A stretch of 64,000 bases of DNA, taken from positions 343,779 to 407,778 of the forward strand of contig JAYKAV010000500.1 of the NCBI GenBank assembly GCA_035582835.1, given 5' to 3'. The translations under genes and the position numbers were made by a program. This DNA comes from Phoebastria nigripes (lineage: Eukaryota; Chordata; Aves; Procellariiformes; Diomedeidae). Shown piece after piece: positions 1 through 14,700 of the stretch. The notes beneath the pieces were generated by a model, which did not search any database, was not told the DNA's origin, and worked only from the letters and a program-made list of their open reading frames with translations. How positions within the stretch are numbered: position 1 is the stretch's first letter; every line of letters starts with the position of its first letter.

Positions 1-3000
1 TGACTTTAAAATGATAGCATTTTTTTCCAGCAGGTTGAAATTACTGTAGTGTGTCTAAATTACATAGAAAATTAAGCTGTATAAAATACTTGTTTAAAAA
101 TTTCTTACAGGTTTGGGGCTGGGGTGTGTGTGTGGAGGTGTGTGCGTTTGTTTTTAAAGCCAGATTGGAAGCCGCTGTCTTTAGTTGGCTGAAACGTAGG
201 ACAGGGAGAACTGAGGTTCTGTGTAAGTGTGTGACAAAGTGGGCAGTTCTAGAGCTTGTAAGCTAAATTTTGTTTAAAAACAGAAAACCACAGGGAGTTA
301 TTTTTAATAGTGGTTTGAATGCAGAAGTCTGTAAAGCTGTCAAATCTTTTTATGGGTAGATAGGTCTTTTTCTATCTTGCCTTATTTTTTATATGTATAT
401 TGGATTGGATCAAGATTACTTAAGTTCTAACCTGTGCTAAGTATTTAAACATCTGGACTTGCTGTAAGCACCATTGCTGTACATGTGTGAGAAGTCTCTT
501 GGATTGTTTTTTAACATTTTAAAATATTTCAGAAAAAAGTATTTTTTTTATTCAGTTAAAACAGTATATTTAGCTTCCAGTGTTTAGTCGTGTGATACGG
601 CTTATCACATGGCACGATGCAATAAATTGCAAATAACTTTACAGTGTCAGTACAATTAAAGAAATTAAATTTCTAAAGTGTTTACTTCAGCTTGGTGCTA
701 CTTTAAGTGTCTGCTATCATAGATTCCAGGCAGTGAACAGCTGTCTGTCGCAGATGGGAGAGGAAAAAAAACTTCCCCTTAGCTTCTTACTTCTAAAAAG
801 GTTTCCATATAAAACCAGTAGTAATGTAATACAACCTTTTAGTCAAATTTGAGTTTCCTGTTACACGTTTAAGTGAACCGACAGCAGACTCTATCTATTT
901 GAAACCAAATGGTGTAAATGAATGAGACTCTAGGAATTTTGTACTCCAAAGCATTCTTGAAACCTCACAAATGCTTGTTTAGCAGTCAGAATGCATTATT
1001 TATTACATCTCAAAAAAAAAAAAAAAAGACTTGCAGGTAGTTTATGAATTGCTTCTTTAGAGTCTGCTGTGTTTCAGTGAGATAAGGTGGTACTGTCTGT
1101 CCTGTTCTTGTACTGTTTTAGACAACAAAATCAGGTAGATTAGAAACTGTCAAGGAAGCATGTAGCAAATCCATATTTTTAATAGACTCCAAGTGCAATG
1201 AAGTTTGAAAAAGAGCAGGTGTGAAAGGCGTAAGTGATTTTTTTGAGAGTTGAGTGTTTTCTGCTAAGATCTCAAGATGGCAGAAATGGAGTTTGTGCAC
1301 AGAACTACATGAATTTAGTTTTAGATGGTAAATTGGATGTGCAGTTTTATTGTTCTTTGAGCTACACCGTGGCAATTAAAACTTATTAAAATAGTTAATG
1401 ACATGTCTGATCACAAAATGCAGAAGATGGTAAGATTGTTCTTTTTAAATTAAAAAGTTGCTGCTGCTGGCATAAAGCTTCTTCCCTTATGGTTGTTTCC
1501 TTGCTATCTTTTTTTTTTTTCCTTTTTTTTTTTTTTTTTCCTTTTCCCCCCTGGACTATTAACAGGTATATTACAATCCCTAGGCACTTCTTAAAGTTTT
1601 TGTGTTTATTTGCTTTGAGTAACTTGGGTCTCCAGTTCTGGACTCTAGCCTTTGTATGTGCTTCACATGATGAATCAAAGTAGGTGCCAAGCCATCCCCT
1701 GCCTTTGGACAGACCTCGGGCACCAACCCTGACAGATCAATGCATTTGCTTTTCAGGAAGGCAGTTTATTTTGTCGTTTTATCAAAGTATTGACTGGTTT
1801 TGCAGCAAGCAGTTCTTATTCTGAAGCTATTCTGATTTCTCTGTCAGGAGCTGGCAGGTGCAGTGGTCCGTGCACGTTTCACCTCACCGTGTCTTTAAAA
1901 TGTGGCTGCACCTCTGGACTGATTTATCTCAACATAATGTGTAATATGCTGCTTTTTTTTTTTTTTTTTTTTTTTTTAATTCAGTGGATGGATTGCTTGT
2001 GTAACATCACTTGGAAATCGTGTTGAAATGTTGTTTTTCCAAGTGTGGAGATGCTGCTGAGACAGTTCCAGAAACCCCTTTTGGAAACGAGCCTTCTGGT
2101 TAGGGGGAAGAGATGGCTGCTGATCTTGTGGTGCCGGTGGCAGAATGACGTGTGGGAGTGCTCCCTGGCACGTTTCAGGCAATGCTAGTTCGGTGAGCTT
2201 AAACCTCTTATAAACCAACCTAACTGAGGAATCAAGGGTAGTAAACCCAAGTGTGGCAATGCTAGAGAAAAGAGCAGAGATTCTCCTTTGAGGAGGGGGG
2301 TGATAATGTCTTGCGCTGCCACAGCTATTTACAAAATGAATGGCTGTCAACAGCCTGGCTGGTGCGTCCCTAGACATGCATTTCAGCATTGCCAGGAAAC
2401 AGCTGAGGGACCTTCCTGAGGAGGTCTCAGTGTCTCGTTTCAACACAGCATCCCACCTTTCAGGCCCGAAACATCCTTCGGTATTTGATCTGGATGGGAT
2501 TCCCCAGGACTGGTTATGCTGTCCATTTGGGGGATGCTTTTACCATCCTGCTCCTCCATGCGCTTTATCCAAGTGAATCATAGTTGCCTCACCTAGTGCG
2601 CTAGTATTTCAGGGGTCAAAAACTGAACTGAAGGGCTGTGACCCCACGCCCAGCCCAGCCTGCTGACGGAGCAGGTGTTGCTCCACACCCTGGGGAGGAT
2701 TTGCAAGGCTTTCATTTTGCAGAGCTCAGTGACAGATACTGTTCTCCAGTTACTTTTGTCATTCGGTCTTTGAGAAGCCCACTTGCTACGAGGCAGGAAA
2801 TATCCACCAGCCTGTTGAAAACTCATGGCGTGCGTGAAGCGGAGCTTTAAGTCCATGCTGACAGGGAANATGGGTGCTGGATAGTTGGGATTGCTCCCTC
2901 TCAGCTGGTGTGCTGGGAGGTAGCGCAGCCCAAGCTGTTTTGTCCATACCTGCTGCTTGGTGGTGCTTGCTTCCAAGGCAGCCGCTGTCTCCTGGCTCAA

Positions 3001-6000
3001 GTGGCGCAGGATAATATAAGTTCCAATTTTTCTTTTTTCCTTTGAGTCAACTGTCCTCTTTTACTTGGGAGAGTAACTTTTTTCTTAACCTAGTGATTTT
3101 TAAACTGTGGTGTTGGAGATCAAAATCGCTGCAGATGGTGCAACAATTGGGGAATGTTGACCTGCAGGATAGATTGCAACTTCACAGTACGTTCAGCACG
3201 ATTCCTTTCAGGAATTTCAGTTTGAGTCTCTGTCCTGTTCTTAACCTCATGGACACTTGTCTCTGCCATCCTGAAAAGGAGTGGGTTTTCTCCTTGTTGG
3301 AACATTCTGTTTCTTGCATAGGAACACTCTGAATGTCAAGCCTGTCTTCGAGGGTTTGTGGTGGGTTCTGGTTCTCAGGGCATACGTATGTCATTACAGT
3401 GAGGAGATGGGGAGAAAAGCTGTAGATATTTTAAGATTCCTTTCCTCCAAGAATTGGGACTCAGGGTAGAATAGATATCAACAAACATGGACACAAAAAT
3501 TCCCTCCTCTTTCGTTCATGGAAGTTCTGCTTTCATTCTTTCATGCTGTCACTATTTCATTAGCTCTCCTGTCAGAGTTATGCAAAACCTAAGTCTCAAA
3601 AATGTTAAAACTGGAACAAAAACCCCCCAAACAACCTTGAAAAGGTTTTTAAAAATATATGAATGTATTCCAAAGAAGCAAATAAGTCACAACTGTGTGT
3701 GTCTGTATGCTACCCTTTAATCAGTTGGGAAATCTAAGTGGTGACTTTCAGCTGTCGCTATATTAAGAACCAGTGCTGCCTTTTGTGGCAGTCTGTATAT
3801 ACTGAACTCAGTACTATGTAGTAAATATTCTTGCTGTGTTTTCATAATCATTCTACTTAGAGTAAGTGCTTCTTGGGTGGGTATTACAAATCTGTTAATC
3901 TTTATGGTATTTATAGGGTAATTTTTAACTCTCTTGAGCTCCTTACTTCCTTGCAGGTCAATTACTCAATTTATAACATTATGTCAGTTGCAGGAACTTT
4001 ATCATCCAAGGGTAAACAGTGTTGGGTATGGTTCTTTACCTGTGTTTGCTCTTAGTTCTTTATATATTAAGGTATGCAATAACTTACTCTGTGACTTATT
4101 TATTGGCGTTTCTTTTAGTCTCCCTGGTTTGTACTTTAAAGTGACTATGATGACTTATTTTAGCTTTTGTGCTTCATCACTAATGCAGGGAGAGGGAAAG
4201 TGTGCAGCAGTTCTCTCTGAAGAAAAGACTGTTAATCAAGTTGCAGCTACTTAAGTCAAAGTTGCTGCAAATAGTGTTTAAATATTTTTGATTGTCTATT
4301 GATGAAACTGATTACTATAAGTCAAACATTTTGCTGTGTTGTGAGCGCACAGCTCTCCAGGGGAGGGTTTGGCTCTGTAGCAGGGAGGGATGGCTGACTT
4401 GATTTTATGTTCTCACTGTAGTTGTCCATGTTAAAGTGAAAATCTGCTCTGACTCTACGGGGTTTCAGTTGGCCTATGGAAAGAGAGAATAAAGTAATCT
4501 CCTGGCACTGGAGTTTTTCTTCTTGAAATTGCCTTTCCCCTTGCTCCTTTTGCTACCGTCAGCATTACCACAGCAGTGCGACCCGATGGTGGTGATCCTT
4601 GTGTAGCAAAGGGGCATGCCCTCTTTCCATAGCATTTTAGCCGTTGAGCATAAGTTTGGAGCTGTAGGGTGGGAGAGAGGTATGTGTAGTCAAGAAAAGT
4701 GCTGGTGACTTGGAAACCCTGGGTTTGGGGAGCATCCATCATTGCTTGTGCGGCCACTAGCTCTGGGAAACAGTAGAATTGTAGGAAGTTTTCTGGAAAG
4801 CCTAAGGTAGGTAAGGCCAGAGATGCTAAATAGTCTAGTGCTCAAGTCTCTTCCTTTTGTTACCTGTGAATGCTGAAGTGTAATCTACCAGCTTTTCCTC
4901 TCTCATGCTTTCCTGTTGTGTATTTTCAAGATGAAGCTTCTGCTGCAAAAGCAGGTTTCAGCATCTATGATGGCTTTTTGAGGATCTAATAAGACCCTGA
5001 AGGAGCCTGTGTTCTAGCTGCATATTTCTTTCTTCCTAGGGGTAAACCATGATTCATTCTTATGGACAAACAGACCTTGTAGCATTTTTGGTATAACGTA
5101 CTGTAGATTGTCGCTCTCAGTGAAGTACGTATTGTTTTCAAAGATTCAGCTAGGTTTTTTTTGGAGTTGGTTGTTAAGCACATCACACTATGGTGTTCCT
5201 GGTGTTTTGTTTTTTTTTTTTCTCTCTCCATAAAACCCCCTCAATATTCTGTTTACTTAAGGATTAGAAAAATGTCAAAGGGGTAATGAAGGAAACAAGA
5301 ACTTTATTTTCAGAATAGGAAGGTCAAATGTTTACTGCCTCAGCATTGTTCATTCTGTCGATAACAAGGCAATGAAAAACAATATTTCAGCACTGCTCGG
5401 ACCATCCTCTCCTAGCCACCTTATTCATATCTAGGCACACTTTTTGGAGTGGTTGGTTTTACATTTTCCTAAAGGCAGCTGTGCGTGGGAGCTTTGTGCT
5501 GGTGTCTTCTCTCCCGCACAGCGTGGCCGTGGCACGGGTCTCTGAGGTGCCCTCCTGCCTTTTGTCAGCTTACAGAGTTCGTGGGACTGGCAGGAGAAGC
5601 TGTCAGTGTCTTTCCTCCAGCTGGTGTGTGAGAAGTTGGTCAGCCATAAAAGCTTAAGTGGAAGTGAAGCCTGGCTTGGCAGGAGATGAATGTGTTGTGT
5701 GTGTTTTTAAACAACCTGTTTGCATGTGTGTGCTCCAAAGGAAGTAAAGTTTGAAATGAATCCTTCATCACGAGTCTTATCAGACTTTGCTGAAGTTGCA
5801 TGTTATCTTTCCTATTGTTCATCTAAAATTGGGGGCAGCTGAGTGCCAGCTTGCTNGTTTTTTTGGTGACATAGATGGCACTAATGAGTTTGATAAATGC
5901 AGCTGGATGATATGGGGAATATAGTTTCCCTTTGGAGACTGTCTCTAACTTGTTACACAGGACCATATTTAAATTTATTTCTACTCTTAAGTCATCAGAC

Positions 6001-7217
6001 AGCAGTAATAACCCAGGTAGCTTTTGTTCATGCATCCAATATGTGGCATTAATTCCCCTCCGGACTCAGTTGCTGTTGTCCATAGTTTTTCATTCATGCT
6101 GTTACCNTAGCATAAAATACTGGCGCTTGCAAGTACGTGGCTGTACATTTTGCTGAGAGCATGTGGCAGTTATGTTCTTCCATAGACTAACTATCATTTT
6201 ACTAGTAGGCTTTTGGGTTGGTTTAGACTGTAAACTCTTCAGGGAGTGAGTCGTCATGCAGTGGAGCTGGGGTCACTAGCTGCTGTGCCGAAGCAACTCT
6301 TCTTGCAGTCTCTCATGTTTTAAAGATTGGGATTGACCTCTAAAACTGGATGGTGTAGTCCTGCCTCTGCCTCTCTACACTGAGGGTTCGTGTTTCTGGG
6401 ACTTTGGATTCATCTCTCTCTTGCCTTGGTTTGATGTGAAATAGTCTTCATCTGTCAACCAACTGCTAGATGTTGCAAATTCATTAATAAATATTTTCTA
6501 TTTATTTAAATATGTTATTTTTCTTCCACATGTTCCCCTTTTCCACACATTTACTCTTTTAAAACAAGTTGTTATGCAGCTCTTGGTTGTAGTGTGGGAA
6601 CTCTATCCACTCACAGGAATGTGTGCTACCAAAACGGCTTTATTGTTTTTATAGAAACCTTGCCCACACACTCCTTTTGCTTTCCAAATATCTATAAATC
6701 CCTGCAGGATCCTGCTGACATCACTGTGGTGATCCACGTCTATATTGTGATACTGTCTAGGGGTTAGAGCAAAGTAGAGTATGGAGTCAGGACAGGCGTG
6801 TTTTGTCCCCATCTTTGACTCCAGTTAAGTCTGGACACTTACACAGCAATTCATGTTATTTCCAAATAAATTGCTCCATCACTATTCATTTATATTTTCC
6901 TACTAGCTCTTTTAAGCTGGTTTGTTTTACATTAGGTCAATTTGATCCGTTGCTGTCACTGCTCTTTAACTTTCATTTTTCTGCTTTTGCACTTGCTTTG
7001 CCATGTTGCTTGCTGCTTTGCTGGTCGGGGATAGCTGCGCGTGGATTTTGCTGGACTTGAAAAATTATTTCTGTTGATGAGTAGTAGTGTGTTATTCACA
7101 GGTATTAATAAGGTGTAAACATAATTTGCATTGATACTAATAAACCATATTGTAGCTTATTTTGAAATACTGTAAATATTTGTGTTTCTTTTCTGAAACA
7201 AACCTTTGTGTTTGTGC
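1..7217. other. Non-coding region upstream of the first CR1 copy
   Basis: No exon, RNA gene or conserved protein similarity was recognised. The stretch is mostly AT-rich with homopolymer tracts (A16 at 1012-1027, a 46-nt pyrimidine tract at 1507-1552, T25 at 1953-1977). Its position before the start-codon exon, on the same strand, suggests a long 5' UTR intron of NEK6 or intergenic DNA; no CpG island or promoter was seen that would settle which. Confidence 0.6.
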
Positions 7218-7474
7218 GAGAGGAAATGGCTGCCAGTTGTGCCAGAGGAGGTTTAGATTGGATATTAGGAAAAATTTCTTCATTGAAAGGGTTATCAAGC
7301 ATTGGAACAGGCTGCCCAGGGAAGTGGTTGAGTCACCATCCCTGGAGGCATGTAAAAGACTTGTAGACGTGGTACTTAGGGACGTGGTTTAGTGGTGGAC
7401 TTGGCAGTGCTGGGTTAACGGTTGGACTCGATGATCTTAAGGGTCTTTTCCAACCTAAATGGTTCTGTGATTCT
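7218..7474 (+). mobile_element. CR1 LINE 3' fragment (+ strand, 5'-truncated)
   Basis: The segment starts at GAGAGGAAATGGC and contains GTTTAGATTGGATATTAGG, AAATTTCTTCATTGAAAG, AGCATTGGAACAGGCTGCCC, AGGGAAGTGGTTGAGTCACC and GATGATCTTAAGGGTCTTTT, ending CCAACCTAAATGGTTCTGTG followed by ATTCT. This is the typical 3' end of an avian CR1 element, including its terminal octamer-like ATTCTRTG repeat. The encoded tail [20 protein letters not shown] followed by [15 protein letters not shown] is the C-terminus of CR1 ORF2. It is 5'-truncated, as most CR1 copies are, and dead. Confidence 0.95.
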
Positions 7475-10400
7475 AAGTATCTGATGGTAAACAGTTGTCT
7501 TTGAATGCTGGTAAACTGGTCCATGGTAGATATTTTGAGCTGTGTTCTGCATAATTACTCTTAAAAACTGGTAATTTGAGATGGTTGGAAAATTACATTT
7601 TACTTAGTTCATGGCTTGCTGAAAGCTAAATTGCATTCTGTGCCTCAGCTGGACTTTTTTGTTTCTTTCTTTTAATTGCATTAGCACTAAACCCTAAGTA
7701 CTTCTCATCATGGCTGTGGCTGATAGGTAGGTATCTGGTGGTAGATGGAACAGATGCTGCATTTTGGAAACATAATGTAAAGGCCTTTGCAAAGGTCTGT
7801 TAATTCTTTGGTTTCATGCTGACCTGAGTGCTTTTTTTATTATTACCTGAAGGACTGTGTGGCCTCTGCAAAACAACTGTGAGATGGACCTCAGTTTTAG
7901 GGGGAAGGAAAGACCAGGGCAGGGCAAGTCTTCTCCACTCTGCCGATTTCTTGAACCTGTATGGTGAGAAACTGCTCAATCTCTGATCAATATATCACTG
8001 TAGAGCTGGGAATATCTGAAAGGCATCTTGTGGTATATAGCAGAGATTTTTCAGACAAGAAACTGGAAGTGAAACTCTGGAGTTGTTGTCTTGGTAAGTA
8101 AAGCATAATTTCTCTAGCTCCCTCAAATAGGTGAATTTCTGTTCTAACAGCATAGTATTAATCTGAGATCAACGCGGTGTCTTGGCAGTCAGGGGAGGTT
8201 GGGAAAGAAACGCAGGATAGAAGATTTTTGTTTGCATGAGTAAGCTTATAGTTCTTAATAATCTGATACTACTGAGTTTGTGCTTCAACATTGAAGCTTA
8301 TTAGAATAATAGAAAATTGTTGCATAGAGGGCAGAATATAGTGTGGATTGTGATTTGTCTCTTATACAGAACTTGCACATTTAGTTACAATTTTCTTGAA
8401 AGGTTAATTCCCAGTTTCTCTTCAGAACATTCTGTGCAGGCCTTTCTGTAGGAGGAAAAAAAATTGGACCCAATTTAAATAGACAAGTCTTGTGAATCCT
8501 GAAAGAATTTGGGCATTTAGCCCAGGAAAGGGAGAGTTCTCTGCAAGAACTTCATTAACCCTGTCTGTCATCAAAATAAGTAATAAAAGTAGCTATGCAG
8601 ACTTCATAAAGAACAGATCTTTTTTGTTTTATCCCGTAGCCTTGATCTGCAAGGCACTGGTGAATGAATCTTGTTGTTTAAGGAAGACTGTGCCCATGTG
8701 GGAAGGAGATGGAGATGTGTTACGTACAGTGATACAGAAGTGTGGATATGAACTGAAGAGCTGCATTAATTTTTGGAAAACTGGTGCCATTAGTTCCAGG
8801 TACTCAGGAATGTGTAGGGAAGCTTATTAGTACTTAGCTAATAAGTTTACTTATTTAGTGGAGATAAGACACTGTATAGCAATATTGATAATACAGTCTT
8901 ATTTAGCATATTTTGAGGTGGAAAAAATACAAACATATTTCTAACGTAGCTATTTTTATAAGTAGAAAAACGTTAAATCTTCTTACACGGGGAAGAGTTT
9001 CTGCTTCCGTTTGGCTGTTACTTGCAAGATCCAGATGCTGTGAAAGCTCTTCCTGCAACACTAGCATCTGGCTGCTTGGAAGTTTTGCATAGAGTTTTAT
9101 GAGGTGGCTTTGAAGTTGCCTTTGGATTTGAATCATATGAATCTTTAGATTGGCTGGGCTGCATAATTCTCAGCATCATTTCCTCTTACTTCTGATTATG
9201 AGAAATGTAAATACTTCAAGCTGTTTTTCTGATGTTTTGAAGTTGGGTGAACATACATCTATATCTATATCTTCCTTCGTTCCTTTTCCCTGTATTTGGA
9301 ACAGATATGTTGGCTATTAAAGACTCAAATTAATGGCTCTAGATATAAACTACATGAACAGAGTGGTTACAGCAGGTTTCATGGATTTTGAGCCCATCTG
9401 ACATGGGCTTGCTCTTTTACTTTGGTCTGCCTAAGCTTTCCTTTAACATTTGAAAAATTACAGCAATATTTCAGAAGTATCTTTGTGAGGTTTGCTTAGT
9501 ATTTGTCAAGTGCTTGGAAGTGTGCTAATTAAACGGTATTTATCAGTGCTAAGTGGTAGTGTTTCTAATCACATATGTATATATGTATTTATAGGAAACT
9601 TTGTTAGGATTTAAGGTCATATGTTTGTTAAGCTTTCTGAGAACAGACCAGGCTGAACAGTTCCCACACGCGGGTTTTGGGGCTGTAGCAGCAGAGCTTA
9701 TTTAAAATTTTTTTTGTACACTGGATGTCACTTCTGTTTTTGTCTTACTGGCTTAAGATGATCTGTTTGCTTGTGCTCTTGTATGAGATGGCTAGTTGCT
9801 AAAGGTGTCTTGATAGGAACAAGCTGTGGAAGTAGTTTGGATTCTTAGTTGTGTGTGGTAGAAACTTATTTTGGGGATTGGTTTAAATTGGATGTTTTTG
9901 CCATAGGTTGGCAACAATCAATCTTCCCTACTACTTGATTTTTGGCTCTTCTTTTTTACAAGAGCTCTTCAGATGTTGATGGAGAGTGGAAACTGTTTGT
10001 ATTTCACACGTAGATTGTCAACTCGCTGGCAATACAGTAAGTTTGCTTACTTATGTGCAAATAGCTGATTGTTCCCTTGATGCAGAAGGGAGACCGTACA
10101 GCCAGCGTGATAATGAAGTTGACATTACTGGTACAGACAGTGCGCGTTTCATAGCTGTATGTGATGTTACTTATTTCAGTTATGATTTAATGATGTGAAA
10201 ATGTCTGGCAGTTCCTGTGAACGTATATGTTATGAATATATTTCCAGCCTATATTTAATCTTTCCTTCATCAGAAATGAATGAATTCTGAGAAGGATAAC
10301 AGAAATGTTCTTAAATAATTTGGCTTCAGGCTTGAAAGCTTTATTGCATTATAAATTAAAAGGTGAGCATGTTGTTGCATGCTTAGTAAGCAATACAGTA

Positions 10401-10949
10401 AAATTCCAGGTAGATTTAGTATGTGTTTATTTTTAACATGTGTTTCGTTAGCACCAGTAGTGGCCGGAGAGGTCTATCTCTAATGTTTCAAAGGTTGTAA
10501 AATGAATATACTGAATACTTCTGGAAGGCTCAAAATTGCAACTGAAGAATATAAATTAAGGTATGTTGGCTTCTTACTTTATCTGAAACATACGTAAGTA
10601 AAAACTAGTTGGGGAAAAACACAACCTGCTGTTGCTGTACTGTGTTTACAGTATTATCTCTCTTCAAAGGAACTATTGTCACTTTAAATGCCACTGACTG
10701 CTCTCCATCCTCAATTTGGGATGTGAATATGTATTTGATATTTATCTACATCTTACACAAACATTGTGCGTAAATACTTACATGTGGTGTTGCACTAGGA
10801 AATTCCGTGCAGTGAAATAAGAGGTAGGAGTAGTCCAGTTAGGCTGGTGAAAAGAACATTTACCTTATCACATTCATTACTTAGTCATAACTATAAATCA
10901 CCAAGTACTCTTGGCACTGATCCTAGGACTGTTTGATAGGAGCCGTGTG

Positions 10950-10979
10950 AAACCATCCATCCCTTGTAATGGATGGTTT
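10950..10979. repeat. Perfect 11-bp inverted repeat with 8-nt loop
   Basis: Arms AAACCATCCAT (10950-10960) and ATGGATGGTTT (10969-10979) are exact reverse complements around CCCTTGTA. It could form a small hairpin in RNA or single-stranded DNA. The arms are too short to propose a microRNA precursor. Confidence 0.7.
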
Positions 10980-11706
10980 GAGCTACATAGCATCTGAAGT
11001 GTATTCAGAAGACTTTTACAAACAATTATGTCTTCTGATTTGGGACCAAGTTCTAGGGAGCTGATACGACAACATAGAAAAAAAAAAACAAACCCAACCC
11101 TTAACTCAAATTAGATCTTTTTAAACCAAAATTAGAAGTAAGCTAACTACCTTCCTGGTTGGTGGTGAGAACTGATGAAAGTAACGGGCATGTGAAACGT
11201 TCTATTGAAAGTATTGTATAAACTCAAGTAGCATCCTCAGGCGTAGTAATACAGTCGGGGAGGGGAGAATACTGTGTCAGACCTTGCTATTTTCAAGTCA
11301 TTTTACTAGATTTGTGCACAAACTAGAATACAGAGTATTCGAAATGATAATCTTGCTTGCTTAAAATGGGAATATGGACCTGAGCTGGATGTAGAGAGTG
11401 ATTTGAAAGAGAGTGGGAAGTTTGACACAGATACTTAATTATTGGCAGGAAGCATTTGTTTTATTGACATCGACAGTGAGATGGCTCCGAATAGCTTTAA
11501 ATAGTTGACTTAATGTCATTTTGCTTCTAGGTATGGAACAGTGAATTACAGTGTCTGTCACGACATTTGTTTAATGAGTATCAGTTGTTGACATAGTATG
11601 AAAAAGCTCTAGGGCTTTTCAGCCATTTTACTAAAATGTTCTCAGTTAGTGGATTTTGGGTCTTTGAGAAGCCAGCACTCCCTTACTGGCTGTTGAAAAT
11701 CTAGTT

Positions 11707-11753
11707 TGCACAAAGTCTTAACAAAAGGTCTGCACAAAGACTTAACACAAACC
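11707..11753 (+). repeat. Imperfect 24-bp tandem duplication
   Basis: TGCACAAAG-CTTAACA occurs twice with a 24-bp period (first copy with AAGTCTTAACAAAA, second AAGACTTAACACAA). A recent local slippage or repair duplication is the simplest reading. Confidence 0.6.
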
Positions 11754-14700
11754 CATCTGTACCTGCTTTCAGGGTAATTCCAACGCTCATAAAATGGAAG
11801 GTGTGATTAAAACACGGTCCTTCTGCTCAGTGGTCAGTTTGTTACAAACATCCTCATCCCTTTTTAGGGGTTTATAAATTGCAGGTACAATTTTCACTGA
11901 GGGCTGTGACTTGGTTTCTGCATTTTGATTGGGCAGCAGCTACTTGTAAAATTCTGAATATATAAATACATAAAAATATTTTTGTATTTTCTTATTGTGA
12001 GGTCAACTCCATCATTTGAATATTTGTAACTTCTACTAATACAAGTTATTTAAGGTTGGATGAGGATATGCTTCTGAAAGTTTTCAAAAATATCCATCTG
12101 TTAAATGAAATTCAAATAAAGGTTGAGTTAAAAAACACAGCTGGGGTCCGTAGTACTTAAAAATACTGATGCAGAAAATTTTACTTTGAAACACAACTAT
12201 TATCTTTAACTGCGTTTGGTGACTGATGCTTTTATTTTTTTTAGTGCTAGATCCAGGGCCTACTCTTTAAAGCTTCCCTGATATTAAAGGCTGGGAAAGT
12301 TGATTTCTGCCAGTTTTCATTTGTTCTTTAGAGCTTATGTCAATGAGGATGTGTAAAGTTATATTAGATAATATATTAGCGCTTTGGTCATGGATGGCAT
12401 TGCTAAATCTAACAAAGTTGTGTAACTGAGTGATCTTAATAATTGTTTTTAAGAGTTGTTCACGCTTCCATATATTTTATGCTTTCTCGGGCTTTGCAGG
12501 TGTNCATAACTCATGCTGTGTTACATTTGCATGTGTATATCTATAGATACAGTTTCATCTTAATGCTAAGCCTAAAATTTTGAAGCTATTTACTGGTGAT
12601 ATATCTGCACTCTATTTAACAGTTCTTGCTTGAATTCCCTCATTGCAGTCTGGAGCTGTTGGTAGGACAAACTGTACAGTCCTTCCTCTGGAGGGCAGGT
12701 GGTGTTTGCAGGCAGCCTTGCCACCGCAGTGCTCCAGCCAGCTGTACGTTGTGTAGGCAGCTCTTTCTGAACTGTTTTTTACTGAACTGTATTATTTAGC
12801 TCTGCTCTTGCAGCATTCTCTCCTGTCTTACGCATTTCAGTGGCATTCCTCATGTTGCTTCCTTTAACATTCATATTCATATTTTTTTTTCAGTGTTGGC
12901 AGGTGTGTATTTCACATTAACGTGAGGGTTTTTTTTGGATGTTAGACTGCTATTTGCTTATGGTAATTTCCAGTCATCATAAGGTGACTGTTGAGAGAGA
13001 TGAGCAGAGAGGAAAAAAATGTCAAGCATTTACAGTAAATACTCTCTGCTTTTGGAAATGCTGTCAGAAGTTTAATTGTTAGGTTCAAGTAAGTTTGTCA
13101 TGTGCCAGACAGAATCAGTCTGCTGTAATGAACGGGTTACGCACTTCACCAGCAAAAAGGGAGAGTGAGAAACCAAGGGATGCTCAGGATTTCCTGTCAC
13201 CTTGCACTGCAGAAGGAATGGGGTAGGCTTTTTAACCTAGCCTGTAATTAGGTTTTGCATGGAAGCATATATTACTGTGCTTGCTTTGCCAAAGCTCTTC
13301 AGTATGATGGATGAGACTTAAAGGTTGATCTGACTAAATTGCAATGAGAATACTAACGACAAAGATATTTCTGTTGTGAACTATTCCTACCAGACATCAC
13401 AGCTGTGACAGAAATGGTGTAAGATAATGGACAATAAAAGTCACTCGAAAATAATACTCTCCTAGGATTGGACTGCCTTCCCCACGGCACGTACCCTGAA
13501 CCAGAGTGATAATGTAAACATAAGCCAAGATCGTTATTTAAATACATAGGTAATCTCATATAGTATCCTGACAGATTTATGAGCAAGCAAGAGGAAGAAT
13601 ATTATTGGGCAGTAGAGAGGAAGAAAGTGTTACTGATGTGGCTGTGTTTGTTTTGTAAAATAGTTCGCATTGCTCCAGTCTTCGGGGAGTCTGCAGTGAA
13701 CAGCATGCTGATGGCTCAGGGGAGGTGGGAGAGCCTGGGCTCCCACGGGCAGCGCGTCCACTGCGGATATCGACAGCTGACCTGATTTATGTGCACTGGT
13801 GGATTTTAGTCACCGTTAATCTCAATTCTTTGTATATGTTAAAGGAGGGAAATTTGTGCAGTAGTTTAAGTAATGTACTTGACTGTGTTTAAACAACTCA
13901 TGGATTTCTGGAACTATATAAGACTTGCCTTTTTTGTTTTACACAAGGTACTCACAGAGCTGCTTGCCTCTCCCTCCCAAGTCCCCATGCAGCGAGAGGA
14001 TATGAGAGGGATATAGTAACTGAGTGGAAAAGCATATATATATCACATGATATTTGAGGGCATTGGAGCAGGTCAGAGGTACAAAAAGCCCCGTCACATT
14101 TCCAGGAAGGGCACAGCTGCCCCCACTTCACAGCCAGGAACGCTGAGACTCCTGGAGATGGAGTCGTGTCACTTTTGCAGTAGAAGTGGCACAAAAGTGG
14201 AAAACCTCATAGTTTATTCTGCAGAATACTTCTTGTGGCAGTACTAGGGAAAGCTGGAATTGCTGTGGCTCGTTCTGCATTTACAAAGCTGTTCTCTGTG
14301 AAGTCTCCAATATGTATTACAGAAAGAGCTGCTCTGTGCGGTGCCGCACCTTGCTGCGTCCCTGACTTGAGGATTGTTCAGCAATGGCTGGAGCGTTTGG
14401 GTTTGCTGGCTCCTCCAGTGTTGTCGNCAGCAGCAGAGCTGAACGCTGGGCACATGGAAGCAGCTGGTGTGTCTTGCAGGGAGGTGGAGAGTGTTGGTAC
14501 AGAAAATGGTTGTAACGAGTGCTCATACTGTTGCTTTGCTGTCTACTTTAGAGGTGCACGGTCCTATCATGTCGGTTATACATCTGGGAGCAAATAATTT
14601 GGCCTGTAGTTGGGTTTGAGGCATCCAGAGACACATGGTGATACCAGATTAGACTGGTCACAGCTGTTTCACCAACCCAGTTTAGAGAGGAGCTGCACCC

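Noticed and set aside
1976..2446. 156-codon minus-strand frame near the left side
   Set aside because: No known domain or repeat family could be recognised and there is no sign of splicing. Kept as non-coding.
10950..10979. MicroRNA hairpin
   Set aside because: The stem is only 11 bp, much shorter than a pre-miRNA, and no longer pairing extends around it.
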